Under the pieces are notes generated by a model. That model made no database searches and was not told the origin of the DNA. It saw only the letters and a program-made list of their open reading frames with translations. A stretch of 11,723 nt of DNA from Acidobacteriaceae bacterium. Its GTDB lineage: Bacteria; Acidobacteriota; Terriglobia; Terriglobales; Acidobacteriaceae. How positions within the stretch are numbered: position 1 is the stretch's first letter; the number at the start of each line of letters is the position of its first letter. Positions 1-6,406 of the stretch are shown here, piece by piece. The stretch covers positions 1 to 11,723 of the forward strand of contig JAUTWY010000305.1 of NCBI GenBank assembly GCA_030838305.1, read 5' to 3'. The position numbers were made by a program, and so were the translations under genes.

Positions 1-77
1 TCCATCTTCTTCCAGGTTCATGCTGCATAGATGAAAATCGATCTATTTGGGATTCACGTCAGGTACGAAGCAAGAAA

Positions 78-102
78 GCCGGGACCTATGATTGGTCCCG
101 GC
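78..102 (-). terminator. Terminator-like hairpin downstream of the XRE gene
   Basis: A perfect 9-bp stem, GCCGGGACC (78-86) with GGTCCCGGC (94-102), surrounds a 7-base loop. Read on the minus strand, the stem is followed by a T-rich tail (TTTCTTGCTT). It lies about 90 bases past the stop of the minus-strand XRE gene, so an intrinsic terminator for that transcript is plausible. The T-run is interrupted, and bases 1-77 beyond it show no recognisable gene. Confidence 0.55.
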
Positions 103-124
103 GTTGAGTTGGCTGGTTGCCCGG

Positions 125-178
125 ATAAAAGTTTTATGTGGGGACAGCCGCCCTCGGCTGTCCGCCGGCGAAGCCGGC
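125..178. repeat. Cluster of three adjacent inverted repeats (REP-like)
   Basis: Three hairpins lie side by side just after the XRE stop codon. They are ATAAAA-G-TTTTAT (125-137), GGACAGCCG-CCCT-CGGCTGTCC (142-163, perfect 9-bp stem) and GCCGGC-GAA-GCCGGC (164-178). The GC-rich pair resembles dispersed palindromic repeats I recall from acidobacterial genomes, but dispersal cannot be tested in one window. It could stabilise the 3' end of the XRE transcript or help terminate it. Confidence 0.6.
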
Positions 179-189
179 TCATGCGGTGC

Positions 190-729
190 CTACGCGGTCC
201 GTCTTGGCCGCACCGTCAAATCCCTCAACTGCGTCAGGACGCTCGACATCTGCATCCCATTCAGTTGCGAGACGAACGGCAGAATCTCCGCGATGAACTG
301 GTCTTTCACCAGTTCACTGATTTCGTCCTGACGACTCTTTTCGCCGCCACTCAGTAATTCCGGCACGGTCACCTCCAAGGCTCGCGCCAGCCGCTCCAGG
401 GACGACAGCGTGGGCGTCGCTTTTTCGTTTTCGATTTTGGAAACGTAAGTTCGCGGCACGGACATGCGTCCCGCCAGTTGCCGCTGGCTCAGTCCGCTTC
501 GCAGGCGCAGCGAGCGGATCGAGGTTGCCAGATTGAGGTGTCCACGCCCAGTGCCGGGTATGGGCATCATGACTGCGGGTGCAAGCATAACTGGTTCGGG
601 CTCTGGTTCCTCATCCAGGGACGAGTGGCAGCGCCGGCAATTATTATTCACCGTACGGAATTGAACCAGCAGGCAGTGATCGCAACGGACGACTTCCCTA
701 GAATCTACTGGGGCAAGAGTCGTGGCCAT
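190..729 (-). CDS. XRE-family transcriptional regulator with N-terminal CxxC zinc-knuckle
   Basis: A 179-residue cytoplasmic DNA-binding protein. Residues 16-34 hold two CxxC pairs (C16/C19 and C31/C34, 11 residues between the pairs), typical of a small zinc ribbon. An acidic, proline-rich linker (about 39-60) follows, then a Cro/C1-type helix-turn-helix at about 68-127 containing SQRQLAGRMSVPRTYVSKIE. The C-terminal 50 residues are helical-looking and may mediate dimerisation. The ATG at 729 is used, but no strong ribosome-binding site precedes it. The gene is divergent from the HD-domain gene, and both share a decamer at the same distance from their starts (see 762-771 and 877-886), so autoregulation and control of that neighbour are possible. 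Target and ligand are unknown. The XRE assignment is secure; the zinc-binding role is inferred from cysteine spacing. Confidence 0.9.
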   Translation of the reverse strand: MATTLAPVDSREVVRCDHCLLVQFRTVNNNCRRCHSSLDEEPEPEPVMLAPAVMMPIPGTGRGHLNLATSIRSLRLRSGLSQRQLAGRMSVPRTYVSKIENEKATPTLSSLERLARALEVTVPELLSGGEKSRQDEISELVKDQFIAEILPFVSQLNGMQMSSVLTQLRDLTVRPRRTA

Positions 730-761
730 CGGGTTGTGGGAGTGCCAGAGCGGGCTACCCC

Positions 762-771
762 TTACTTTTGG
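762..771 (-). promoter_or_regulatory. Decamer CCAAAAGTAA upstream of the XRE gene
   Basis: On the minus strand this reads CCAAAAGTAA and ends 32 bases before the XRE start codon. The identical decamer in the same relative orientation sits 33 bases before the divergent HD gene. The symmetric placement suggests a shared operator or promoter element. It overlaps by two bases the hairpin beginning at 770. Confidence 0.4.
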
Positions 772-817
772 AACCTAAATTGGGGGAGAGGTTCCGACCG
801 CAGAGACAATCTGCGGT
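770..817. other. Two back-to-back hairpins in the divergent intergenic region
   Basis: GGAACCT (770-776) pairs with AGGTTCC (789-795) across a 12-base loop. One base later ACCGCAGA (797-804) pairs with TCTGCGGT (810-817) across the 5-base loop GACAA. Both stems are perfect. They may form structure in the 5' leader of the XRE transcript or be dyad operators. No T-run follows either stem in either direction, so a terminator is unlikely. Confidence 0.45.
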
Positions 818-876
818 ACATAGCCTGTGGATGTCAAGGTTAAAATGCATGAAGCCGTCACTCTTGCCGGTGAAAA

Positions 877-886
877 CCAAAAGTAA
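877..886 (+). promoter_or_regulatory. Decamer CCAAAAGTAA upstream of the HD-domain gene
   Basis: CCAAAAGTAA ends 33 bases before the ATG at 920, mirroring the copy at 762-771 before the XRE gene. A weak ribosome-binding site (ACAGGG around 906-911) lies between this motif and the start codon. The position suits a promoter or operator element; the function is inferred only from the duplicate and its spacing. Confidence 0.4.
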
Positions 887-919
887 ACGGCAAAATCCCG
901 CAGAAGACAGGGCAAAAGC

Positions 920-1576
920 ATGATTGATCGTGAGTCCGCATGGTGTTTACTAACTGAGTTCACTCAGTCGGAAAGTTTGCGCAAGCACGCGCTCGCCGTC
1001 GAGGCGTGCATGCGTGCATGCTCCCGCAAATTTGGAGGTTCGTGTCAGGGGACGCCTTCAGGCGTGCCACAAAGCGGCCAGAAGGAATCCGCGGCTTTAG
1101 CCCCTGAAGGCACGACCGAAGAAGATATTTGGGGCATCGTCGGACTCATTCACGACTTCGATTACGAGAAATATCCCAGCCTCGAAGACCATCCTTACAA
1201 GGGCAACGCGATTCTCAAAGAGCGAGGATGGCCTGAGGTGATCACGCGAGCCATCATGTCGCACGCCGAATACACTGGGGTCACCCGCGACACGCCTATG
1301 GAAAAAGCTCTCTTCGCCTGCGACGAGCTGGCCGGATTTATCACCGCCGTAGCCCTGATCAAGCCCGGCAAATCGTTAGCCGAGGTCGATACAAAGTCTG
1401 TTCGAAAAAGAATGAAAGACAAAGCCTTTGCTCGCAAAGTGAACCGCGACGACATCGTCAACGGCGCCGCCGCCCTGGGTGTCGACCTGGACGAGCACAT
1501 AGGATTCTGCATCGAAGCGCTGAAAGGAATTGCCGATAAGTTGGGCTTGGACGGCAGCGCGGCGAAACTCACATGA
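920..1576 (+). CDS. HD-domain metal-dependent phosphohydrolase with in-frame insert
   Basis: A 218-residue protein of the HD superfamily. Candidate metal ligands are H23 (RKHALAV), the HD pair H78/D79 (GLIHDFDYEKYP), H91 and H115, and D135 (ACDELAGF). This ligand set suits a phosphomonoesterase or nucleotide phosphohydrolase acting in the cytoplasm; the substrate cannot be told. The ATG at 920 follows a weak ACAGGG site about 8 bases upstream. Residues 41-66 interrupt the expected direct run from the first helix (RKFGG) into EEDIWGIVGLIHDF. They are encoded by a palindromic DNA element (1045-1113) and look unlike the rest of the protein (Ser, Gly, Gln, Pro rich). The insert keeps the frame and leaves every ligand intact, so the enzyme may still work. 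The gene converges on the VWA gene with only 22 bases between stop codons. Confidence 0.85.
   Translation: MIDRESAWCLLTEFTQSESLRKHALAVEACMRACSRKFGGSCQGTPSGVPQSGQKESAALAPEGTTEEDIWGIVGLIHDFDYEKYPSLEDHPYKGNAILKERGWPEVITRAIMSHAEYTGVTRDTPMEKALFACDELAGFITAVALIKPGKSLAEVDTKSVRKRMKDKAFARKVNRDDIVNGAAALGVDLDEHIGFCIEALKGIADKLGLDGSAAKLT
1045..1113 (+). repeat. Palindromic repeat element inserted in frame in the HD gene
   Basis: Nested inverted repeats are visible. TCAGGGG (1045-1051) pairs with CCCCTGA (1101-1107), ACGCC-TTCA-GGCGT (1052-1065) is an inner hairpin, GGCT-TT-AGCC (1093-1102) is another, and GTGCC (1064-1068) can alternatively pair with GGCAC (1109-1113). Motifs such as GACGCCTTCAGGCGTGCC and GCGGCTTTAGCCCCTGA resemble dispersed repeats I recall from acidobacterial genomes. 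Here the element lies in an open frame and adds about 26 residues to the HD protein, comparable in principle to Rickettsia palindromic elements. Element boundaries are approximate. Confidence 0.6.
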
Positions 1577-1598
1577 GGCGGCGGCTGTGTGTTGACTC

Positions 1599-2576
1599 TT
1601 ACTTCGGTGCCGCATGCGCGGGGCACCCGGTGGGGCTCAACTTATGCGGATAGGCTACAGTCACACCTTTTCGGCTGTTGCCTCGCACATCCACGACGTT
1701 CACTTTGAGATCTGCTTTCGGGATGTTACCCGTGGCTTCAATTCCCAATAGATAAAAGTTTGCCATCTGGGTTTGTAACATTCGGGTCGAGGCCCGGATT
1801 GAGGAGATTGTGCGATCTCCGACATCATAGCCGCCGACCCCAGGGCTGATGCTGACGAGAAATCCGCCAGACTTAAGGGTCAATTCATACAAGTCGTTAG
1901 TACCCGACCTTTCCTCTTCCGTTTTTGCGGGACCATTAATCAAGAATGTGAACAAGCGAACACCCCTCAAGGCACCCTCGACTTGTGACATTCTTTCCTT
2001 GCTGGAATTATCTCCTCCATCCGTGATCACATAGATTGCATCTCCTGGATTTGCCGGTCCGAGATCTCTGACCGCCTCCACTATTGTCTGAGATAGAGCC
2101 GTGCGTCCCTTCACTTCCTTGCCCTCACGCATCGCCGGGCGGTTGAGCCAATCCTCAATTGGTTGCCGACCGCCGAATGAATCGAACCTCGTGTTGATCT
2201 CCGACGCGAATCCCATCAATGACACCTGTGCTTGCGAGTTCGCGGAAGAGATGAATTCTACCGCCGCAGCATGGGCTATCTTCCACTTGGCTGACCCTCC
2301 TTCGGAATCGCCCTTCATGCTTCCGCTCGTATCAAGTAGAACGACAATTCTTCCGCCCGGATATTTTCTGTGTTGGGACCAAACCACGGGCACCGGACGG
2401 CCGTGGTATGAAACTTTGAAATCATGTCCAACCAGATTCTCGATTGGAACTCCGTGGGCGTCGAGAGCGTTCACAACGACCGTGCGCTTACTACAGTCTT
2501 CAGAGGGTTGAACTTGAGAAACAGCGAGCGGACCGGCCAGCAAAAACAGCAACAACGGCTTCAGGCAGCAAGACAC
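1599..2576 (-). CDS. Secreted VWA-domain protein (VWFA-related acidobacterial type)
   Basis: A 325-residue protein. The N-terminus (SCCLKPLLLFLLAGPLAVSQ, 2-21) is a signal peptide, so it is probably exported or periplasmic. A short beta-rich domain (about 30-68, VVVNALDAHGVPIENL) precedes a von Willebrand factor A domain at about 76-285. The MIDAS metal site is complete: D82-T-S-G-S86, T159, and D186 in YVITDGGD. This layout matches the VWFA-related family expanded in Acidobacteriota, whose role is thought to be protein binding but is not established. The start is GTG at 2576; a stop lies seven codons upstream with no ATG between, so no longer start exists. The ribosome-binding site is weak. 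The gene lies 97 bases after hutH on the same strand and looks functionally unrelated to the catabolic genes. Confidence 0.88.
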   Translation of the reverse strand: MSCCLKPLLLFLLAGPLAVSQVQPSEDCSKRTVVVNALDAHGVPIENLVGHDFKVSYHGRPVPVVWSQHRKYPGGRIVVLLDTSGSMKGDSEGGSAKWKIAHAAAVEFISSANSQAQVSLMGFASEINTRFDSFGGRQPIEDWLNRPAMREGKEVKGRTALSQTIVEAVRDLGPANPGDAIYVITDGGDNSSKERMSQVEGALRGVRLFTFLINGPAKTEEERSGTNDLYELTLKSGGFLVSISPGVGGYDVGDRTISSIRASTRMLQTQMANFYLLGIEATGNIPKADLKVNVVDVRGNSRKGVTVAYPHKLSPTGCPAHAAPK

Positions 2577-2673
2577 GGTTGGACCTGAGGCGAGATGCTA
2601 CCACGAACTAATCAATTCAAAAAGTGAGAAGAGAACAGGCCTATTTGCGAGATAACAGCTGTCTACGGGAGCA

Positions 2674-4203
2674 CTACCGCAGCACTTCCGCCACCTTCCC
2701 AGTGGCAATCAACTCCGCCAGCCGTGCGAAGTCTTTGTACATCACGCGATCCTTCTCCACCGTGGGACACACCGCCCGGATCGCCGCATGTGCTGACTGC
2801 CCCCGTTTTGAACTCTTCAGAGGGGTCAGAAAATCAATCGCCTGCGCCACCGCCATCGCCTCGATCGCCAGCACGTTGCGCGTGTTCTCGACAATACGTT
2901 TCAGCTTGATGGCCGCCGTCATCCCCATGGAAACGTAGTCTTCCTTGTTGCCCGAGGTCGTAATCGAATCCACTGATGCGGGATGCGCCAGCACTTTGTT
3001 TTCGCTGACCAGCGCCGCCGCCGTTACCTGCGCCATCATGAAGCCGGAATTCAGTCCTGCGCCGTGCGCCAGAAACGGCGGCAAACCCTCACTGAGCGCC
3101 GGATTCACCAGACGTTCTATCCTGCGCTCGCTGATGCCCGCCAGCGCGCTCAGAGCGATGCCCAGAAAATCCAAAGCGAACGCCAGAGGCTCGCCGTGAA
3201 AATTTCCTCCCGAGATCACATCGCCTTCGGAATTCTTCGCGTCGGTAATGAAGACTAGCGGATTATCCACCGCCGAGTTCGCCTCTATCTCAAATACCTC
3301 GCGGCAGTGCGCCAGCGTGTCGCGCACCGCGCCATGCACTTGCGGGATACAGCGCAGCGAGTAGGCATCCTGCACGCGGCCGCAGTCGCGGTGCGATTCG
3401 CGAATCTGGCTGCCCTCCAGCATCTTGCGCAAATTCGCCGCCGTCTTTATCTGTCCGCTGTGCGGACGCGCTTTGTGAATGCGTTCATCAAACGCCGTAT
3501 CCGTGCCTTTTAGCGCATCGCAACAGAGCCCACCCAACACGTCGGCGGAATCCACGAGAATGTCAGCAGCCAGCAGCGCGAGCGTGCCCACAGCCAGCAT
3601 GCATTGCGTCCCGTTGATGAGAGAAATGGATTCTTTCGCCTCCAGCACCAGCGGTTTGATCTGCGCCCGCTTCAGCGCGTCGCCGCTGGCAATGCGCGCG
3701 CCGGCTACGTCCACGCATTCGCCCTCGCCGATCAGCGCCAAGGCCAAATGCGCCAAAGGAGCAAGATCACCGCTTGCGCCCACACTGCCCTGAGAGGGCA
3801 CGAAAGGAGTAACGCCGCGGTTCAGCATTTCGCAAAGGGTATCGATAACAATCCCGCGCACGCCCGAATACCCCTTGGAGAGAGAATTGGCGCGCAACAG
3901 CATCATGGCGCGGGTCTCTGCAATTGATAGCGGCTCGCCGACTCCAGCGCAATGCGAGCGCACCAGGTTCACTTGTAGTTCGCGAATCTGGTCGCCAGCA
4001 ATACGCACATCGCTCAACTTGCCCACGCCGGTAGTAATTGCGTAGGCCAACGTGTTGCTTGCGACAATCTCATCGACCACGGCACGGGCCCGGTCCACAG
4101 TCTCGCGCGCATCGGCGGACAAGAGCACCGGGCGGCGTTCATCTGCGACCTCGTGCACTGCTTCCAGAGTTAGATCGTTGCCGCTGATGTGGAGTGCGTT
4201 CAC
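2674..4203 (-). CDS. hutH: Histidine ammonia-lyase (MIO enzyme)
   Basis: A 509-residue cytoplasmic enzyme of usual HAL length (about 500-510) that deaminates L-histidine to trans-urocanate, the first step of histidine breakdown. The self-forming MIO cofactor triad A143-S144-G145 sits in SVGASGDLAPLAH. Expected active-site residues are seen: Y54, the Ser-His pair S83-H84 (NLVRSHCAGVGEP) that favours histidine over tyrosine or phenylalanine, N197 (NGTQ), Q278, Y281, R284 (QDAYSLRCIPQ), F335 (GGNFHGEP) and E421. Small departures from typical HAL are YAITTGVGKL instead of YG.NTGFGKL, and KEDYVSMG where EDHVSM is usual. The start is GTG at 4203, overlapping the thioesterase stop by four bases (GTGA), which implies translational coupling. 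No hutU, hutI or hutG is nearby; the gene ends a leucine-catabolism-like operon. An aromatic ammonia-lyase or aminomutase is a less likely alternative. Confidence 0.93.
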   Translation of the reverse strand: MNALHISGNDLTLEAVHEVADERRPVLLSADARETVDRARAVVDEIVASNTLAYAITTGVGKLSDVRIAGDQIRELQVNLVRSHCAGVGEPLSIAETRAMMLLRANSLSKGYSGVRGIVIDTLCEMLNRGVTPFVPSQGSVGASGDLAPLAHLALALIGEGECVDVAGARIASGDALKRAQIKPLVLEAKESISLINGTQCMLAVGTLALLAADILVDSADVLGGLCCDALKGTDTAFDERIHKARPHSGQIKTAANLRKMLEGSQIRESHRDCGRVQDAYSLRCIPQVHGAVRDTLAHCREVFEIEANSAVDNPLVFITDAKNSEGDVISGGNFHGEPLAFALDFLGIALSALAGISERRIERLVNPALSEGLPPFLAHGAGLNSGFMMAQVTAAALVSENKVLAHPASVDSITTSGNKEDYVSMGMTAAIKLKRIVENTRNVLAIEAMAVAQAIDFLTPLKSSKRGQSAHAAIRAVCPTVEKDRVMYKDFARLAELIATGKVAEVLR

Positions 4204-4649
4204 GAGAGTTTCCCGTCCTGCTTTCCCAGCGCGGCGCGGAATACCGTCAAGTATTTTTCCGGCAGCACGGCAATCTTCATGTCCGCGTCGGTGACAATGT
4301 GCGTGGTCTCGCCTTCTGCTAAGAGCGTCCCGTCAGCGGCGCGCCGTAATTCATAACCAAAGTGGACTACTGAATCGCGCACATTCAACAATTCGGTGCG
4401 CACCAGAACCTCTTCGTCATAGCGCACCGGCGCCCGATAGCGGCACTTGGCTTCGGCCACCGCAATAAAGCGTCCATCTTTACTTTCCATATCGCGATAA
4501 GAGAATCCCAACTGCCGCAGTAATTCGACGCGCCCCACTTCAAACCACACAAAATGGTTGGAATGGTAAACCACTCCCATTTGATCGGTCTCGGCGTAGC
4601 GGACGCGAAGTCGGGTCTCGTTGACCGCTTGAGGATGATCCGAATTCAT
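4200..4649 (-). CDS. Acyl-CoA thioesterase, 4HBT hotdog fold (YbgC/FadM type)
   Basis: A 149-residue single-domain hotdog thioesterase that hydrolyses acyl-CoA to the free acid and CoA in the cytoplasm. The 4HBT signature RVRYAETDQMGVVYHSNHF lies near the N-terminus, with D22 as the likely catalytic aspartate (RYAETD) and the Y28-H29-S-N stretch that follows it. I chose the ATG at 4649 because a clean GGAG site lies six bases upstream (4656-4659) and because it overlaps the crotonase stop as ATGA. A GTG four codons upstream (4661) is possible but lacks a ribosome-binding site and would itself contain the GGAG. Overlaps at both ends tie it to the crotonase and to hutH in one operon. The substrate is unknown; a housekeeping role in releasing CoA from pathway intermediates is a guess from context. 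Confidence 0.88.
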   Translation of the reverse strand: MNSDHPQAVNETRLRVRYAETDQMGVVYHSNHFVWFEVGRVELLRQLGFSYRDMESKDGRFIAVAEAKCRYRAPVRYDEEVLVRTELLNVRDSVVHFGYELRRAADGTLLAEGETTHIVTDADMKIAVLPEKYLTVFRAALGKQDGKLS

Positions 4650-5428
4650 TTCCCGCTCCACACCGGCTTGCGTTTTTCCAGAAACGATGTAACACCTTCG
4701 CGGAAATCCGCCGTGGTCCGGACCGCTGCGTTCTCCCGCACCGCAGCTTCAATCTGGGTGTCCAGTTCGGCGCGAGAATGCTCGTTCAGCAACTTCTTGG
4801 TCGCGTGCAAGGACGACGGACTGTTCTCCATCAGCAGCGCCGCCAACTCCCGTGCCCGGGATATCAGATTCTCTGGCGCGATGATTTCGTTAACCAGTCC
4901 CAAGCGCGCCGCTTCCTCCGCTCCGATAATCCGCCCGGTAAGCAGCAGATCGCGTGCTTGCTTTTCGCCCACCTGGCGTAATAAGAAAGTTGAAACAATT
5001 GCAGGCACAAAGCCGATGCGGACTTCGGTATAGCCGAACTTGGCTTCCGGCACGGCCAGCGTGAAGTCGCACAGCAAAGCCAGTCCCGTGCCGCCCGCGA
5101 TGGCCGCGCCGTTCACTGCCGCAATCGTTACTTTGGGAAATTCATAAAGCGAGCGAAACAGCCGCACCATCGTCTCCGAATCTTTCAGATTCTGCTCGGG
5201 GGACCGGCCGATCAGCTGTTTCAAATTATCCAGATCCATTCCCGAAGAGAAAGCTTTGCCCGCCCCCGTCAAAATGAGAACGAGCGCGTCCGATGTTTCA
5301 ACTTCCTTCAGCCCGCGCAGCAGATCGTCAATCAACTCGAAGCTGATGGCGTTGCGCTTCTCAGGACGGTTCAGTGTGATGGTCGCGACGCCGGAATCGT
5401 AAGCGATTTGAAGTGTCTTATAAGCCAT
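4646..5428 (-). CDS. Enoyl-CoA hydratase/isomerase, probable 3-methylglutaconyl-CoA hydratase
   Basis: A 260-residue full-length crotonase. The oxyanion-hole segments are FSSGMDL (60-66) and NGAAIAGGTG (106-115). Of the two catalytic glutamates of classic enoyl-CoA hydratases, the second is kept (E135 in FGYTEVRIGF) but the first is replaced by G115 (AGGTG where GGG.E is usual). Crotonases with GYxEVRIGF are common in leucine/isovalerate clusters. Placement between HMG-CoA lyase and a methylcrotonyl-CoA carboxylase-like subunit suggests conversion of 3-methylglutaconyl-CoA to HMG-CoA. The missing first Glu makes plain hydration less certain, and isomerase or another crotonase chemistry is possible. 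The ATG at 5428 lies 12 bases after the HMG-CoA lyase stop, and the stop overlaps the thioesterase start. Confidence 0.85.
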   Translation of the reverse strand: MAYKTLQIAYDSGVATITLNRPEKRNAISFELIDDLLRGLKEVETSDALVLILTGAGKAFSSGMDLDNLKQLIGRSPEQNLKDSETMVRLFRSLYEFPKVTIAAVNGAAIAGGTGLALLCDFTLAVPEAKFGYTEVRIGFVPAIVSTFLLRQVGEKQARDLLLTGRIIGAEEAARLGLVNEIIAPENLISRARELAALLMENSPSSLHATKKLLNEHSRAELDTQIEAAVRENAAVRTTADFREGVTSFLEKRKPVWSGK

Positions 5429-5440
5429 GTCTGAAGTGGT

Positions 5441-6331
5441 TTAATCGTCGCTGACAGAATTCAAATATCGCGCCCCCATCTCCGCGGCCGCGCGGAGCAA
5501 CGTATCCAGAGGCTTCAAAGGCGGCAACTCCGCGCCACGCTGCTTCAATGCTTCAATCACTTTCTCAGTTGCAAGGTTGCCCACCAACGCGTCCTGCGCG
5601 AACGGGCAACCACCCAAACCGCCGATCGCAGAATCGAACCGTCGGCAACCTGCATCATAAGCCGCAAGAATCTTTGCCTCGGCATCCTCGGGACGGCCGT
5701 GCAAATGCACTCCGATCTCCAGGTAATCGTACTTCGCCATTACCGCGCCGACCAGTTCGCTGACTTGCGCGGGAGTGGCCACACCTACCGTATCCGCCAA
5801 GGAAATCATCCGCAGACTGTCCACCTCCATTAAGGAGATGGCTTCAATCACTTCACCGACATTCCACACGTCGCCATACGGATTTCCAAACGCCATCGAG
5901 ATGTAGACGACGACCTCGAGCGCGGCTTCATCAGCTTTTTTCTGGATCTTTTCCAGTTCCTCAAGCGCGTCTTCAGCAGACTGATTCTGATTCTTGCGCA
6001 GAAACGTTTCGGAGATCGAATACGGAAATCCCAGGGTGTGTACCGCGTGTGTCTCGATAGCCCGCTGCGCACCCTTTTCATTGACCACGATTCCGATGAT
6101 CTCCACATCGTCAGGAGGGTCGAGTTCCTTCAAAACATCTTCCGAGTCCGCCATCTGCGGCACCGCCTTTGCCGACACAAACGATACCGCGTCGATATGC
6201 TTGAACCCCGCGCTGATCAATGCCTGCAAGTAAGCTCGCTTGATGTCAGTCGGAATCTGCCCCTTCAGTCCCTGCCAGGCATCGCGCGGACATTCGATCA
6301 GCTTCACGGATTCAGACAATTCGTTCACCAC
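5441..6331 (-). CDS. mvaB: Hydroxymethylglutaryl-CoA lyase
   Basis: A 296-residue TIM-barrel enzyme of the DRE-TIM metallolyase family, close to the usual length of about 300. It cleaves HMG-CoA to acetoacetate and acetyl-CoA, the last step of leucine degradation. Visible motifs are ECPRDAWQ at the N-terminus (R16, D17), the metal-binding H209 and H211 (GVHLHGRP), the diagnostic loop GGLGGCPFA with catalytic C242, and N252 in VGNLATE. HLHGRP is a variant of the more usual HxHDT. The start is uncertain: GTG at 6331 or the adjacent GTG at 6328, both lying inside a repeat element (6324-6352) with no Shine-Dalgarno match. Family similarity begins around residues 9-11, so little protein is in doubt. 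The crotonase follows after 12 bases and the carboxyltransferase gene precedes by 75. Confidence 0.9.
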   Translation of the reverse strand: MVNELSESVKLIECPRDAWQGLKGQIPTDIKRAYLQALISAGFKHIDAVSFVSAKAVPQMADSEDVLKELDPPDDVEIIGIVVNEKGAQRAIETHAVHTLGFPYSISETFLRKNQNQSAEDALEELEKIQKKADEAALEVVVYISMAFGNPYGDVWNVGEVIEAISLMEVDSLRMISLADTVGVATPAQVSELVGAVMAKYDYLEIGVHLHGRPEDAEAKILAAYDAGCRRFDSAIGGLGGCPFAQDALVGNLATEKVIEALKQRGAELPPLKPLDTLLRAAAEMGARYLNSVSDD

Positions 6332-6352
6332 GGAGACACGGAGGCACAGAGA
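6324..6352 (-). repeat. Short CACGGAGA-type repeat at the 5' end of the HMG-CoA lyase gene
   Basis: On the plus strand this is three imperfect tandem units: CCACGGAGA (6328-6336), CACGGAGG (6337-6344) and CACAGAGA (6345-6352), preceded by TTCA. The string resembles a dispersed sequence I recall from intergenic regions of many environmental bacteria. A degenerate relative lies at 10114-10143. On the minus strand the element supplies the GTGGTGAA that forms the start codon of the HMG-CoA lyase gene. Confidence 0.5.
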
Positions 6353-6406
6353 TTAAAGAACCTTTCTAACCGTTCCGCCTCGGGTTAAAACCGAAACGTT
6401 GGTGAA

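Noticed and set aside
31..357. Possible gene at the left edge (108 codons, plus)
   Set aside because: Runs through the terminator-like hairpin, the repeat cluster and the 3' end of the XRE gene antisense; low-complexity Arg-rich translation.
478..843. Plus-strand open frame of 121 codons across the XRE gene and intergenic region
   Set aside because: Antisense to the HTH gene; contains translated hairpin sequence and no motif.
4554..5033. Plus-strand open frame of 159 codons
   Set aside because: Antisense to the crotonase and thioesterase genes, with Ser/Arg-rich composition typical of a shadow frame.
6361..6406. Terminator between mccB and the HMG-CoA lyase gene
   Set aside because: The best pairing (CGTTCCG with CGAAACG) has a mismatch and a 14-base loop and lacks a T-run.
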